Shown here in pieces: positions 15,145-23,777 of a DNA stretch of 33,165 bases. The position numbers and the translations under genes were made by a program. Position 1 is the stretch's first letter. Each line of letters begins with the position of its first letter. Source of the DNA: UBA993 sp964436815. GTDB taxonomy: Bacteria; Bacillota; Dethiobacteria; DTU022. The stretch covers positions 1 to 33,165 of the forward strand of contig CAYTER010000023.1 in assembly GCA_964436815.1 (NCBI GenBank), written 5' to 3'. The notes under the pieces are model-generated. The model saw nothing but the letters and a program-made list of their open reading frames with translations, searched no databases and had not been told where the DNA came from.

Positions 15145-15618
15145 CTATTTCTTAAAGAAACTGCCAAGCACTCCGCCGATCAGGTTGGTCAGATCGCTCT
15201 GTCCGGCCTGTTTTTTCTGATTACCGAGAGCACCCAGCACCAGGGGAGCCAGCTGGGTCAGCAGATCTGAAACCTGATTGTTCTGGAGCCCTGCTTTTTG
15301 GGCCAGATCACCCTGAACAGCTTCTTTCTGATCGGAAAAAATATGTTGCAGCATTTTTGCCCCGTCGTTTGTATCAACATTCTTTAAAAAACCGAGTATG
15401 TCGTCAATCTTATCGTCTTTGTGATCGTCTAAAGCCTTGTTTAGTGCTTTTGCGCCATCGGGGTTGGCAGCGTTATTTTGCAGCGCGCCCAATAATGCCG
15501 GCAGGGCTGCATTGGCCAGCTGTTTAGTCTGTTTTGGGTCGGCGCCGACCCTTTTGCCCAGCTCTTCAAGAACTTTAGGATCGCTTAACTGCTTGGTAAG
15601 CATGCTAACGATATCCAC
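15145..15618 (-). CDS. DUF937 family protein
   Basis: The 157-residue soluble, glutamine- and alanine-rich helical protein belongs to DUF937 (YidB-like). Two similar helical units are visible: QTKQLANAALPALLGALQNN (about 30-49) and QVSDLLTQLAPLVLGALGNQ (about 115-134), each built on LxxLxPLVLGAL-type repeats. It ends in a GGVLGSFFKK tail seen in this family. The start is GTG at 15618, with AGGGG about 8 nt before. No enzymatic function is known. Confidence 0.85.
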   Translation of the reverse strand: MDIVSMLTKQLSDPKVLEELGKRVGADPKQTKQLANAALPALLGALQNNAANPDGAKALNKALDDHKDDKIDDILGFLKNVDTNDGAKMLQHIFSDQKEAVQGDLAQKAGLQNNQVSDLLTQLAPLVLGALGNQKKQAGQSDLTNLIGGVLGSFFKK

Positions 15619-15689
15619 GTCTCATTCCCCTTTCTTAATCATGACTTTAGCTCATTATAACACCTAAATTCTATTAACAGTAAGGTTTT

Positions 15690-15731
15690 AAAACAAAAGG
15701 AGGCAGCGTCAACCTGCCTCCGGTTTTTTTT
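15690..15731. terminator. Terminator after the AOR gene
   Basis: The stem GGAGGCAG / CTGCCTCC with a 7-nt loop (15699-15721) is flanked by TTTTGTTTT on the minus side and eight T on the plus side. It ends the alcohol dehydrogenase-AOR transcript and insulates the DUF937 gene. Confidence 0.9.
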
Positions 15732-15746
15732 AACACCCGTTTACGG

Positions 15747-17621
15747 TTATTTTTTCGCCAGTCTTTCTGCTGCTTCATCAAGTCCCAGTGCTTTAAGCCT
15801 TTCAGCGGTCGGCACCCCGTTTTTATCCCATCCGCGGGCATCATAGTATTCATCAAGCATTTTATCCAGGTCCTCGCGGCTGATTAAATGGCCCTTGGAG
15901 TTGCCCCCTGGAATCGGTTCATTTAAAATCCTGTCCGGAAAAGTATCATCACTGCGGCCAAGGCCGGCCAAAACATTAAAAACCCTGGCCAGGTTGGTGA
16001 TTCGCTCTCCGGCTGCCAGAACTTCTTCGGGGGTAAGATCAATACCGGATATTGCTTTTAACAGGTTGGCCGTATTTGCTTCCGCTCCGATGATAAAGGC
16101 CTGGCCGAGGAAGAAACTGCACATCGGCGCGCTGTCGCAAGTGGAAGCGGTAACATCCTGGTTGTAAATCGTCTCTTTGCCTTTACCTTCAATCGCCAGG
16201 CGATCGACCGGTGCCGGAACCGGAATGCCGAAAATTTCGTGATTTGAATAACCGCGATTGTGATCCGCACCGGTATAGGAAGTGGCATAATTCAAACCAT
16301 GTGCTTTTGCGCCGCGTATATCATAGGCCGGCATTTCAAGACCTTTGACATGCATCGCTATTTTATCCGAACCCTTGCCAACTTTCTCAGCAGCGGCTTT
16401 ACAGCCATCAGTTAACAGCGCGCCAAGGCCACGTTTGTAAGCAATATCAATCAGCAGATCCATCATTGCCTGGTCATTGCCGAAATTTAAGTCAACTCCG
16501 CCGGTATCCTCTTTGGTTAAAATGCCTTTTTCATAGAGCTCCATTGCCCAGCCGATGGTAACCCCGGCTGAAATAGTATCGAGCCCCAGTTCATCACACA
16601 GGCGGTCTCCGGCAATAACGGCGTCAAAGTTATCGATGCCGACTGTGCCGCCGAGAGAATAGACCGTCTCGTATTCCGGCCCCTCGGTCATGATCCCGGC
16701 GTAATTTCCACTACGGGCAATGCTCATCTGGCTGCAGCCGACAGGGCAGTTATAGCAGCGATGCCGGCCAATTTTTACCTCTTCCGCTGCATCGAGCCCC
16801 AGCTTGTCAAAGGGGTCCCACTCACCGGTAGCAGACCAGTTTTTTGTAGCGAAAATACCCATTTCAGAGGTGACTGCGTAGGCCAGAGGAGTGCCGAACT
16901 TTGAAAATTTCGGATAAGTTACTTCATTATCTTTTAGCGCTTTTCTCATACTGGCCAGTGCTACTGCATAGGCGTCCTGATCGGCAATGCCGATTTCATT
17001 AGAGCCCCTGATAGCGATTGCTTTTAAATTTTTAGAACCCATTACCGCACCCAGTCCTTTGCGGCCGATAGCCCTGCGTTCATTGATGATGCAGGCCATT
17101 TTCGATAAATTCTCTCCCGCCGGACCAATCGCGGCAACACGGATGTTCTGATCGCGCAGGTCGTCTTTGATGATCTGCTGACAGTCAAAAGTGCGGGTGT
17201 TCCATACTTTTTTTGCCGACCGGAAGCTAATTTTGTCATCATTAATCCATAAATAGCAAGGTTCCTCCGCTTTGCCCTCAATGATGATGGTATCGTATCC
17301 GGCAAATTTCATTTCAGCGGGGAAATATCCCCCGGATAGGGCCATCCCTACCGCTCCGGTTTGCGGAGATTTGGCTGTTACCGTCATCCGGCTGGCACAG
17401 GGAACTGAAGTCCCGCAGAAAGGGCCGGATGAAAATATTAATTTGTTATCCGGTCCCAGAGGGTCTGTGTCCGGAGGTACTTCATCAAAAAGGGTTTTGA
17501 TGCCAAACCCGGCGCCGCCGATATAGTCACGGGCCATCTCTTCGGAGGTTGGCTCAATTGAAAAAGTCTGATCCCTTAAGTTAACGCGCAATGTCTTTCC
17601 TGCATATCCACCTTTTAACAT
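15747..17621 (-). CDS. aor: Aldehyde:ferredoxin oxidoreductase (tungsten AOR family)
   Basis: The enzyme oxidises aldehydes to carboxylic acids with ferredoxin as acceptor (and can run in reverse), using a bis-pterin tungsten cofactor and one [4Fe-4S] cluster. Cluster cysteines are Cys289, Cys292, Cys296 (CYNCPVGC) plus Cys495 in ASTCDSAP, matching the Pyrococcus spacing. Pterin-binding segments include GPFCGTSVPCASRMTVTAKSP (split 66-86) and GADHNRGYS (451-459). I choose ATG at 17621 (624 residues, the normal size) because AAAGGAG precedes it; an upstream start at 17675 would overlap the dehydrogenase gene. It follows the iron alcohol dehydrogenase by 31 bp, suggesting an alcohol-aldehyde-acid pathway. 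A MoaD-like gene lies 11 kb away. Confidence 0.96.
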   Translation of the reverse strand: MLKGGYAGKTLRVNLRDQTFSIEPTSEEMARDYIGGAGFGIKTLFDEVPPDTDPLGPDNKLIFSSGPFCGTSVPCASRMTVTAKSPQTGAVGMALSGGYFPAEMKFAGYDTIIIEGKAEEPCYLWINDDKISFRSAKKVWNTRTFDCQQIIKDDLRDQNIRVAAIGPAGENLSKMACIINERRAIGRKGLGAVMGSKNLKAIAIRGSNEIGIADQDAYAVALASMRKALKDNEVTYPKFSKFGTPLAYAVTSEMGIFATKNWSATGEWDPFDKLGLDAAEEVKIGRHRCYNCPVGCSQMSIARSGNYAGIMTEGPEYETVYSLGGTVGIDNFDAVIAGDRLCDELGLDTISAGVTIGWAMELYEKGILTKEDTGGVDLNFGNDQAMMDLLIDIAYKRGLGALLTDGCKAAAEKVGKGSDKIAMHVKGLEMPAYDIRGAKAHGLNYATSYTGADHNRGYSNHEIFGIPVPAPVDRLAIEGKGKETIYNQDVTASTCDSAPMCSFFLGQAFIIGAEANTANLLKAISGIDLTPEEVLAAGERITNLARVFNVLAGLGRSDDTFPDRILNEPIPGGNSKGHLISREDLDKMLDEYYDARGWDKNGVPTAERLKALGLDEAAERLAKK

Positions 17622-17652
17622 CTTATTTCTCCTTTTTTTAAATTTCTTTTCC

Positions 17653-18804
17653 TTATGCCTCAAAAGTTTTATCAAGTATTTTCTTCACCGTTTCCGCATC
17701 GGTTTCCTTCGGTATAAAATGACCGCAATCATCATTTAATACTTCAGGGGCGATTTTGGCCATCTCTTCCTTGTCGATTTTTAGGTCCTTCATCAGCGGC
17801 AACCCTAAATCATCAGAAAATAACCTGATTTTATCGGCAACAACTTTTCCAATATCTTCTTCTTTCACTTTATCCATGTTAATACCAATTGCCCTGCCGA
17901 CAGTCTTGATTTTTTCAGGCAGGGTGTCGGCCACATATTCTACCGCTTCGGGCAGGGCGATTGAACAGAGGATGCCGTGGGGAACGTGGAAATAAGCTCC
18001 GAGTGTATGGGCAATAGCATGACCGAGCTGTGGAGGGGCATCGTTGAAGGCCATCCCGGCGATCATTGCCGCCAAACTTAAGTTGCCCCTGGCGTCACGG
18101 TTTAGCGGATCGGCCATGGCGATGGGCAGGTTTTGATAAACCAGACCGATTACTTTTTCAGCCAAAATATCGGATACCGGGTTAGCCAGGGCTGAAGTCA
18201 GCGCTTCGACCCCGTGAGAAAAAGCATCGATGCCTGTAATTGCCGTTAATTCATTGGGCAGCCCGACCGTAAAGATCGGATCGACAATAGCCAGGCTGGC
18301 GACACAGGGGATACCGATAACACCGCTTTTTACCCCGGTTTTGCTGTCGGTAATTACGCTGATTGCGTTAGCTTCGCTGCCGGTTCCGGCAGTTGTGGGA
18401 ATCAGAACCAGGGTTTTTCCCGGCTTTAAAGGGATGCTTTTATCAAAATACTGGACGATTGGTGAATCATTATTAATGAGGACATTGATCCCTTTGGCAG
18501 CGTCGAGGACACTGCCGCCACCGATGGCAACGATGCCATCCACATTTTTCTCTTTGGCAATTTGAGCGCCTTCTTCGACGATCGTTGAGGGGGGGTCGGG
18601 GATAACCTGATCAAAGAGGATAGTTTCAATTGCTTCTTTCTTGATCAGGCCTATTATTTTGTCGGCATACCCCAGCTTTTTCATCGCTTCGTCAAAAACC
18701 ACCATGACTTTGCTGCAGCCCATCTCTTTGACTTTTTCGCCGGTTTGCTCTGTAGAATCATAACCGAACATCACCGGGGGCGTCGGCTTAATATCATAAA
18801 TCAT
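17653..18804 (-). CDS. Iron-containing alcohol dehydrogenase (group III)
   Basis: This NAD(P)-dependent cytoplasmic enzyme interconverts alcohol and aldehyde. The nucleotide-binding GGGSVLDAAKG is at 95-105, and PTTAGTGSE at 136-144. Metal ligands are Asp193, His197, His262 and His276 (DAFSH, LGHAIAH, HVPHG), matching the FucO pattern. At 383 residues it is full length. It is the first gene of a two-gene operon with AOR, with its promoter inside the divergent region at 18.9 kb. The substrate is not predictable; short alcohols are likely. Confidence 0.95.
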   Translation of the reverse strand: MIYDIKPTPPVMFGYDSTEQTGEKVKEMGCSKVMVVFDEAMKKLGYADKIIGLIKKEAIETILFDQVIPDPPSTIVEEGAQIAKEKNVDGIVAIGGGSVLDAAKGINVLINNDSPIVQYFDKSIPLKPGKTLVLIPTTAGTGSEANAISVITDSKTGVKSGVIGIPCVASLAIVDPIFTVGLPNELTAITGIDAFSHGVEALTSALANPVSDILAEKVIGLVYQNLPIAMADPLNRDARGNLSLAAMIAGMAFNDAPPQLGHAIAHTLGAYFHVPHGILCSIALPEAVEYVADTLPEKIKTVGRAIGINMDKVKEEDIGKVVADKIRLFSDDLGLPLMKDLKIDKEEMAKIAPEVLNDDCGHFIPKETDAETVKKILDKTFEA

Positions 18805-18912
18805 TTAACTTAAACTCCTTTCGTTTTTAATTTTTAATTCTTTCCAAGAAGTATTAATTGAAATAAATCCTGTAATATTAACATGGGCAAGGTGAGTGCT
18901 AAATTTTCGAGT

Positions 18913-18961
18913 TTGACAAAAGGCTACAAATATTATATATCTATATATATAGAGATATCAA
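18913..18961. promoter_or_regulatory. Divergent overlapping promoters around a CTATATATATAG palindrome
   Basis: Plus strand: TTGACA (18913-18918), 17 bp, TATATC (18936-18941), serving the ABC importer. Minus strand: TTGATA (18961-18956), 18 bp, TATAAT (18937-18932), serving the adh-aor operon. The perfect palindrome CTATATATATAG (18941-18952) sits in the minus spacer and just after the plus -10, so a single bound repressor could close both promoters. The plus leader to the binding-protein ATG is about 135 nt. Confidence 0.65.
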
Positions 18962-19084
18962 CTTTTTTTTGGGAAGGTTAGTAACTATACCCTTAAGAGG
19001 GGGTGTTAAACGAGTAACTTTCTCCTTCGCAATACTGCAGGACATTCCACAGGTAAGAAAATAATTTTTTGGGGGTATAAATTT

Positions 19085-20326
19085 ATGGCAAAAAGATTTT
19101 TATTTATGTTGCTGATTCTCGGTCTGGTTTTGTTTATGGTGGCAGGCTGCGCTTCAGATGGCGCTGCGCCTGATGAGCCGCTTCCGGATAAGGATAAGTT
19201 AGTTTTTGGAGGATCGAGATCGCAATCGGGACCATATGCCGTATTTGATGAAGCCGCATTTGGGCCTATCTATCGAATGTGGGCCGATGAGGTCAATGAG
19301 CGCGGCGGTATTTACGTGGAAGAATACGGCAAACAGTTGCCGGTTGAGCTGCTCATCTACGATGATACTTCAGATTTAGGCACGATGACCAGGCTTTTGG
19401 AAAGATTGATGGTTGAAGATCAGGTTGATTTCCTTCTGCCGCCGGTCAGCACAGCTTTCCTTAAAACAGCAGCTGAGTTAGCCAACGAGAATGGTTACAT
19501 CCTTCTGGGTGCCGAAGGAGGAGCTAAGGAACTTGAACCTCTCATGGCCAGCCTGCCTTACTTCTTCTCGATCCTGAACCATGCTACCCACCAGGTGCCG
19601 GCTTTGGTCGATATGCTGGTTGAAATGGGTGTGGAATCGGCAGCGATCATTTTTATTGCCGATCAGCACGGCATTGAGTATTCAGGTGATGCCCTTCCGT
19701 TATTGGAGGCAAACGGGATCGATGTTGCCTTTTCTACAAGCGTTCCGTTCGGAGTTGATGATTTATCCGCTCTAATCACCGAAGCGCAGGCAGCGGACGT
19801 TGATGCGTTCCTCTGCTTCGCCTATCCGGACCAGAATTTCCTGCTCATGGGTCAGATGATCGAGATGGGTTACAGCCCCGATGTATTGCTGCTTGGCCCG
19901 GGCGGTAACTTCCAGTTCTTCCCCGGTATCTTCGGCCCAATGGTTGAAGGTGTTATGTCCTGGGGAGCCTGGAATGAGAAAAGCGGCCCTGGGCCGGCTG
20001 AATTTTATGATAAATTTGTAGCCTACTACGGTGGAGAAGACCTGTTCGATTGGTGGGGCCACCTGCCCTATTATGCCTCGCTGCAGATCCTGGAGCAGGC
20101 TATTGAAAGGGCCGGCACCCTTGACCACGCTGTGATCAAAGATATTATCGCTACTGAAGAATTCGAAACCGTTATGGGAACAATCCATTTCGAAAATGGT
20201 CAGCTGCCCGCCAGTGCTTATGTCGGACAGGTTGGTCAATGGCAAAATGGCAAGTTCGAAGTTGTCGCCCCTGCTGATCAGGCTACAGCTGCTCCAATAG
20301 TTAAGCCTAACTGGATGGGACAGTAA
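19085..20326 (+). CDS. Substrate-binding lipoprotein of a branched-chain-type ABC importer
   Basis: The 413-residue protein has a lipoprotein signal peptide with lipobox VAGC (Cys22), so it would be tethered outside the membrane. The rest is a type I periplasmic-binding fold of the Peripla_BP_6 (LivJ/amide-urea) class: KLVFGGSRSQSGPY, RMWADEVNERGGIYV, DDTSDLGTMTRL and FLLPPVSTAFLKTAAE in the order expected. This class binds amino acids, amides, aromatic acids and other small molecules, so the ligand cannot be named. It is first of livK-H-M-G-F order; a long hairpin separates it from livH and may favour higher expression. Ribosome site is weak (GGGGGT). Confidence 0.93.
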   Translation: MAKRFLFMLLILGLVLFMVAGCASDGAAPDEPLPDKDKLVFGGSRSQSGPYAVFDEAAFGPIYRMWADEVNERGGIYVEEYGKQLPVELLIYDDTSDLGTMTRLLERLMVEDQVDFLLPPVSTAFLKTAAELANENGYILLGAEGGAKELEPLMASLPYFFSILNHATHQVPALVDMLVEMGVESAAIIFIADQHGIEYSGDALPLLEANGIDVAFSTSVPFGVDDLSALITEAQAADVDAFLCFAYPDQNFLLMGQMIEMGYSPDVLLLGPGGNFQFFPGIFGPMVEGVMSWGAWNEKSGPGPAEFYDKFVAYYGGEDLFDWWGHLPYYASLQILEQAIERAGTLDHAVIKDIIATEEFETVMGTIHFENGQLPASAYVGQVGQWQNGKFEVVAPADQATAAPIVKPNWMGQ

Positions 20327-20381
20327 AAATTCGAATTTACTGAAGTAAGTAAGTAATATTGATACTTGCAGGGCATAAATG

Positions 20382-20454
20382 ACAGGCTGCCTTTAAGGTG
20401 CTTAATTAAACCGACCGTTCTTAAGGTAGGTATTATACCTGGAGGGCAGCCTGT
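20382..20454 (+). promoter_or_regulatory. Long intercistronic hairpin between binding protein and livH
   Basis: ACAGGCTGCC (20382-20391) pairs perfectly with GGCAGCCTGT (20445-20454), and the stem extends through AGGT/ACCT (20396-20399 with 20437-20440). The loop contains a second short stem. No T run follows, so it looks like an mRNA-stabilising or processing element more than a terminator. Confidence 0.75.
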
Positions 20455-20489
20455 TACTTTAATGAAGGCAAGCGACAGGAGCTGGTTTG

Positions 20490-21359
20490 ATGACAATTGC
20501 GATTATTAACATACTGGTCAGTGGTTTGGTGTTGGGTGGTATCTATGCTTTAATTTCTGTCGGTTTGAGCATGCAGTACGGGGTGGCCAGGATCTTAAAC
20601 GTGGCTCACGGCGAATTCATTATGGTTGGCGCGTTCATAACCTGGCTGCTTTTTACAGGATACCAGGTTAACCCGATCTTTGCCCTTGCGGTCAGCGGGC
20701 CTTTTTTATTTATAATTGGCTATCTTGTTCACCGTTTTTTGTTTAAAAGGCTAAAAGAAATCTCTCCCAGTATTGCAGCATTTGAAGGTAATTCAATTTT
20801 ACTGGCTTTCGGGATCATGTTTATCATCCAAAGCCTGGCGACCATCATCTGGGGTTCGCAGGTTAAAGGCTATAGCTTCATGGCTTATTCGGTATACCTT
20901 GGAGATATCCGATTTTCTGCCAATCGCCTCTTAATCCTTGTTTTCGCGGTTGTTCTTTGTGTTCTGTTTTATCTTTTCCTGACAAAAACGCGAACTGGCA
21001 AGGCGATCAGGGCTGCGGCCCAGGATCCGGAATCAGCGGGGATCATGGGTGTTGATATTAATAAAATGCTGGCCCTTTGCTTTGGCCTCGGCGCTTTGAT
21101 GGCCGGCTTTGCCGGGGTGCTTCTGAGTATGGTGTATCCAATCCAGACGACAATGGGCTTGCAGTACACAATTATAGCGATTATTGTAGTTGTCCTGGGT
21201 GGACTGGGTAGCATACCCGGCAGTTTGCTGGGTGGCTTTATCTTAGGTCTAATCGGGGGTATAGTCAACGCCATTGAACCCGGGCTGACTCTTGCTGCCT
21301 ATTACGTATTGTTCATGCTGCTCTTGCTCATCAGGCCGATGGGCATTTTGGGGAGGTAA
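20490..21359 (+). CDS. livH: ABC importer permease, LivH type
   Basis: This 289-residue integral membrane protein has about eight hydrophobic segments and the LivH signature NVAHGEFIMVGAF near residues 36-50 and the GGLGSIPGSLLGGF segment near 232-245, which contacts the ATPase. It forms the channel with LivM. The ATG at 20490 is preferred over TTG at 20487; AGGAG lies about 8 nt upstream. It follows the binding-protein gene after the 160-bp hairpin region, and livM begins 4 bp after its stop. Confidence 0.95.
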   Translation: MTIAIINILVSGLVLGGIYALISVGLSMQYGVARILNVAHGEFIMVGAFITWLLFTGYQVNPIFALAVSGPFLFIIGYLVHRFLFKRLKEISPSIAAFEGNSILLAFGIMFIIQSLATIIWGSQVKGYSFMAYSVYLGDIRFSANRLLILVFAVVLCVLFYLFLTKTRTGKAIRAAAQDPESAGIMGVDINKMLALCFGLGALMAGFAGVLLSMVYPIQTTMGLQYTIIAIIVVVLGGLGSIPGSLLGGFILGLIGGIVNAIEPGLTLAAYYVLFMLLLLIRPMGILGR

Positions 21360-21362
21360 AAA

Positions 21363-22319
21363 ATGAATACTGTCCTTAATAAAAATAAAAAATTTATCAT
21401 TCCGCTGCTTCTGCTGGCAGTTTTGGTTTTTGTTGCCTTAATCCCAACATTTGCCAGGGCTTATACCGTCATTTTGCTAACCAGCGTGATCATGTTCATC
21501 ATCATGACCGTAAGCTGGACAATTTTTTCCGGCCCCACTGGTTATATTTCTCTGGCCACAGCAGCTTTTTTCGGTGTGGGGATTTACATGGCGGCGATTT
21601 TTAGCAAGATCCTGCCCATTCCTGTCGTTGTAATATTGGGGGGGGTGGTTAGCTTTCTGTTGGCTTTTTTAGTCGGGGCAATAACACTAAGGTTGCGCGG
21701 AGTCTATTTTGCCATTTTTACATTCGGCCTGGTGGAGCTGATCAAACACGTAACCCTCTGGTGGGAAGTAAACATCATCGGAACAAGAGGGCATTTTGTG
21801 CAGCGTGTTGACAATGTTACAGTATTTTATATCATGCTCACAATATTTGTTTTATTGCTGCTAACGACAATATATATTCGCAGATCCAAATATGGTTTGG
21901 CGTTGTCCAGCATTGGCAGCAGTGAAGAAGCGGCTGCTCATATCGGCATAAATGTTACAATGGTTAAAATCGTGACCTTTGCCACAAGCGCTTTTTTCGT
22001 AGGGCTTACGGGGGCTATCATTGCCACCAGGTGGGGCTATATCGACCCTTATATTGCCTATAACCCGTTTTATTCATTTTTACCGGTTTTGATGGCTATT
22101 TTTGGCGGGTTGGGTAATCTAGTCGGTCCGGTTCTGGGCGCTGCGGTATTTGCCTATCTGCAGGAATATTTGATTACCAGGTTTCCCTACCACTACATGT
22201 TAATTTTCGGAACAATAATGGTTATAACGATCCTTTATCTGCCAAGCGGTTTGATCGGTATAGTGCAAAAAATCCGCTGGCGGAGGCTGGGAGGAAATAA
22301 AGCCGATGCTTCAAGTTGA
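21363..22319 (+). CDS. livM: ABC importer permease, LivM type
   Basis: The second membrane subunit of the importer has 318 residues. It has about nine hydrophobic segments, the SGPTGYISLATAAFFGVG segment after the second helix and GGLGNLVGPVLGA near the C-terminal third, both characteristic of LivM. The GGAGG ribosome site lies inside the end of livH, and the last 14 bases overlap livG, suggesting translational coupling. Confidence 0.95.
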   Translation: MNTVLNKNKKFIIPLLLLAVLVFVALIPTFARAYTVILLTSVIMFIIMTVSWTIFSGPTGYISLATAAFFGVGIYMAAIFSKILPIPVVVILGGVVSFLLAFLVGAITLRLRGVYFAIFTFGLVELIKHVTLWWEVNIIGTRGHFVQRVDNVTVFYIMLTIFVLLLLTTIYIRRSKYGLALSSIGSSEEAAAHIGINVTMVKIVTFATSAFFVGLTGAIIATRWGYIDPYIAYNPFYSFLPVLMAIFGGLGNLVGPVLGAAVFAYLQEYLITRFPYHYMLIFGTIMVITILYLPSGLIGIVQKIRWRRLGGNKADASS

Positions 22320-23019
22320 GGGACTGACCAAAAGTTTTGGAGGACTTACCGCAGTTTCTGATGTTGATTTTCATGTAGAAGCGGGCGAAATCGTAGGCCT
22401 GATCGGCCCTAACGGAGCCGGCAAAACTACTTTATTTAATTTGTTGTCCGGAGCGCTGGTTCCCCAGGCGGGAAATATTATATTTAAAAATGAAAATATC
22501 CGGGGCCTGACCCCAAACCAGATTTGTCATAAGGGTTTGGCCCGGACTTTTCAGCTGGTAAAAGTTTTTCCGGATATGTCTGTTTGCCAGAATATTTTAC
22601 TCGGAGCCATCTTTGGCAAAACGGAACACAAAAACCGGGATGCTGCTGCCCAGGAAACAGAAGAAATTCTTGACTTTATGGGTTTATCTGAATTACGCGA
22701 CCTTCCGGCCGGCAGCCTGACCCTGGTTAACCAGAAGAGGGTGGAGGTGGCCAGGGCGCTGGCGACTAAGCCTGACTTGCTGTTGCTCGATGAAGTGATG
22801 GCCGGCTTAAACCAGACTGAGGTAACTCAGTCGATGGAGATGGTCAAGAGCATTCAGGACCGCGGTATAACCATTGTCATGATTGAGCATGTTATGAAAG
22901 CGATCATGAATATCTGTAAACGCATTATCGTGCTTCACCACGGCCAGAAGCTGGCAGAAGGAACCCCGGAAGAGATATCCTCCAGCGAGAAAGTTATCGA
23001 AGTTTACCTGGGAGAGTGA
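22306..23019 (+). CDS. livG: ABC importer ATPase, LivG type, degenerate signature motif
   Basis: The 237-residue ATP-binding subunit shows Walker A GPNGAGKT (34-41), Q-loop at TFQLVKVFPD (81-90), Walker B LLLLDE (158-163) and the switch histidine in IEHVM. The signature region expected to read LSxGQ or LPYGDQ reads LTLVNQ (138-143), and the residue after the Walker B Glu is Val instead of Pro (DEVMAGLN). The DEVMAGLN form occurs in a subfamily of liv-type ATPases. It overlaps livM by 14 bp. Confidence 0.93.
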   Translation: MLQVEGLTKSFGGLTAVSDVDFHVEAGEIVGLIGPNGAGKTTLFNLLSGALVPQAGNIIFKNENIRGLTPNQICHKGLARTFQLVKVFPDMSVCQNILLGAIFGKTEHKNRDAAAQETEEILDFMGLSELRDLPAGSLTLVNQKRVEVARALATKPDLLLLDEVMAGLNQTEVTQSMEMVKSIQDRGITIVMIEHVMKAIMNICKRIIVLHHGQKLAEGTPEEISSSEKVIEVYLGE

Positions 23020-23029
23020 TCAGATAAAG

Positions 23030-23734
23030 ATGTTAACGGTCAGCCAGATTAGTACTTTCTATGGGAATTCGCAGGCTTTATGGGATGTTTGCCTCAAAAT
23101 CGACGAAGGTGAAATTGTAGCTCTGGTTGGAGGGAACGGCGCTGGTAAAACTACTCTGCTTAACACCATAGCAGGATTGCTTAAACCGGCTTCCGGTTCG
23201 GTGCACTTTTTGGGGGAGGATATAACCGGCCTAAAGCCCAATGCAATCGTGGCAAAGGGCATATCTTACCTGCCGGAAGGCGGCAGACTTTTCCCCGATA
23301 TGTCGATCCTGGAAAACCTGGAGATGGGCGCGTACCTGATGCAAAACTGGAAACGCAAAAAAGAGATGCTCGCCAAGGTCTATGATATTTTCCCCCGCCT
23401 GAAAGAGCGGGAAAAGCAGATGGCAAAAACATTAAGTGGTGGCGAGCGGCAGATGCTGGCCATGGGGCGCTGTTTAATGTCTGATCCAAAACTGGCGATG
23501 TTTGATGAGCTTTCATACGGCATGGCCCCGAAGCTGGTAAAAGAATCTTTTCAAATCATTGAGTCGCTCCGCCATCACGGTATTACTGTTTTTCTGATTG
23601 AACAGAATGTTAAGCAGAGCCTGGAAATTGCCGATCGCGCTTACCTGATCGAAAACGGTCGGATTGTAAATGAGGGCGCCTGCGATTTCCTGCTTGAAAC
23701 AGAACATGTTAAAAAAGCCTATCTCGGCTTATAG
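23030..23734 (+). CDS. livF: ABC importer ATPase, LivF type
   Basis: The 234-residue ATPase subunit is canonical: Walker A GGNGAGKT (34-41), LPEGGRLFPDMSILENLEMGA as expected for LivF, signature LSGGERQ near 134-140, and Walker B LAMFDELSYGM with Glu. With the LivG partner it forms one nucleotide-binding pair, so at least one of the two composite ATP sites has an intact signature. It is the last subunit gene; the next gene starts 43 bp downstream. Confidence 0.95.
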   Translation: MLTVSQISTFYGNSQALWDVCLKIDEGEIVALVGGNGAGKTTLLNTIAGLLKPASGSVHFLGEDITGLKPNAIVAKGISYLPEGGRLFPDMSILENLEMGAYLMQNWKRKKEMLAKVYDIFPRLKEREKQMAKTLSGGERQMLAMGRCLMSDPKLAMFDELSYGMAPKLVKESFQIIESLRHHGITVFLIEQNVKQSLEIADRAYLIENGRIVNEGACDFLLETEHVKKAYLGL

Positions 23735-23777
23735 GGTAAGCTATCAGCCAATACAAATCAGTTGAGGTATTAAACTT

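Noticed and set aside
17622..17675. Longer N-terminus for AOR
   Set aside because: The extra residues are Lys-rich and not part of the family, and a good ribosome site precedes ATG 17621.
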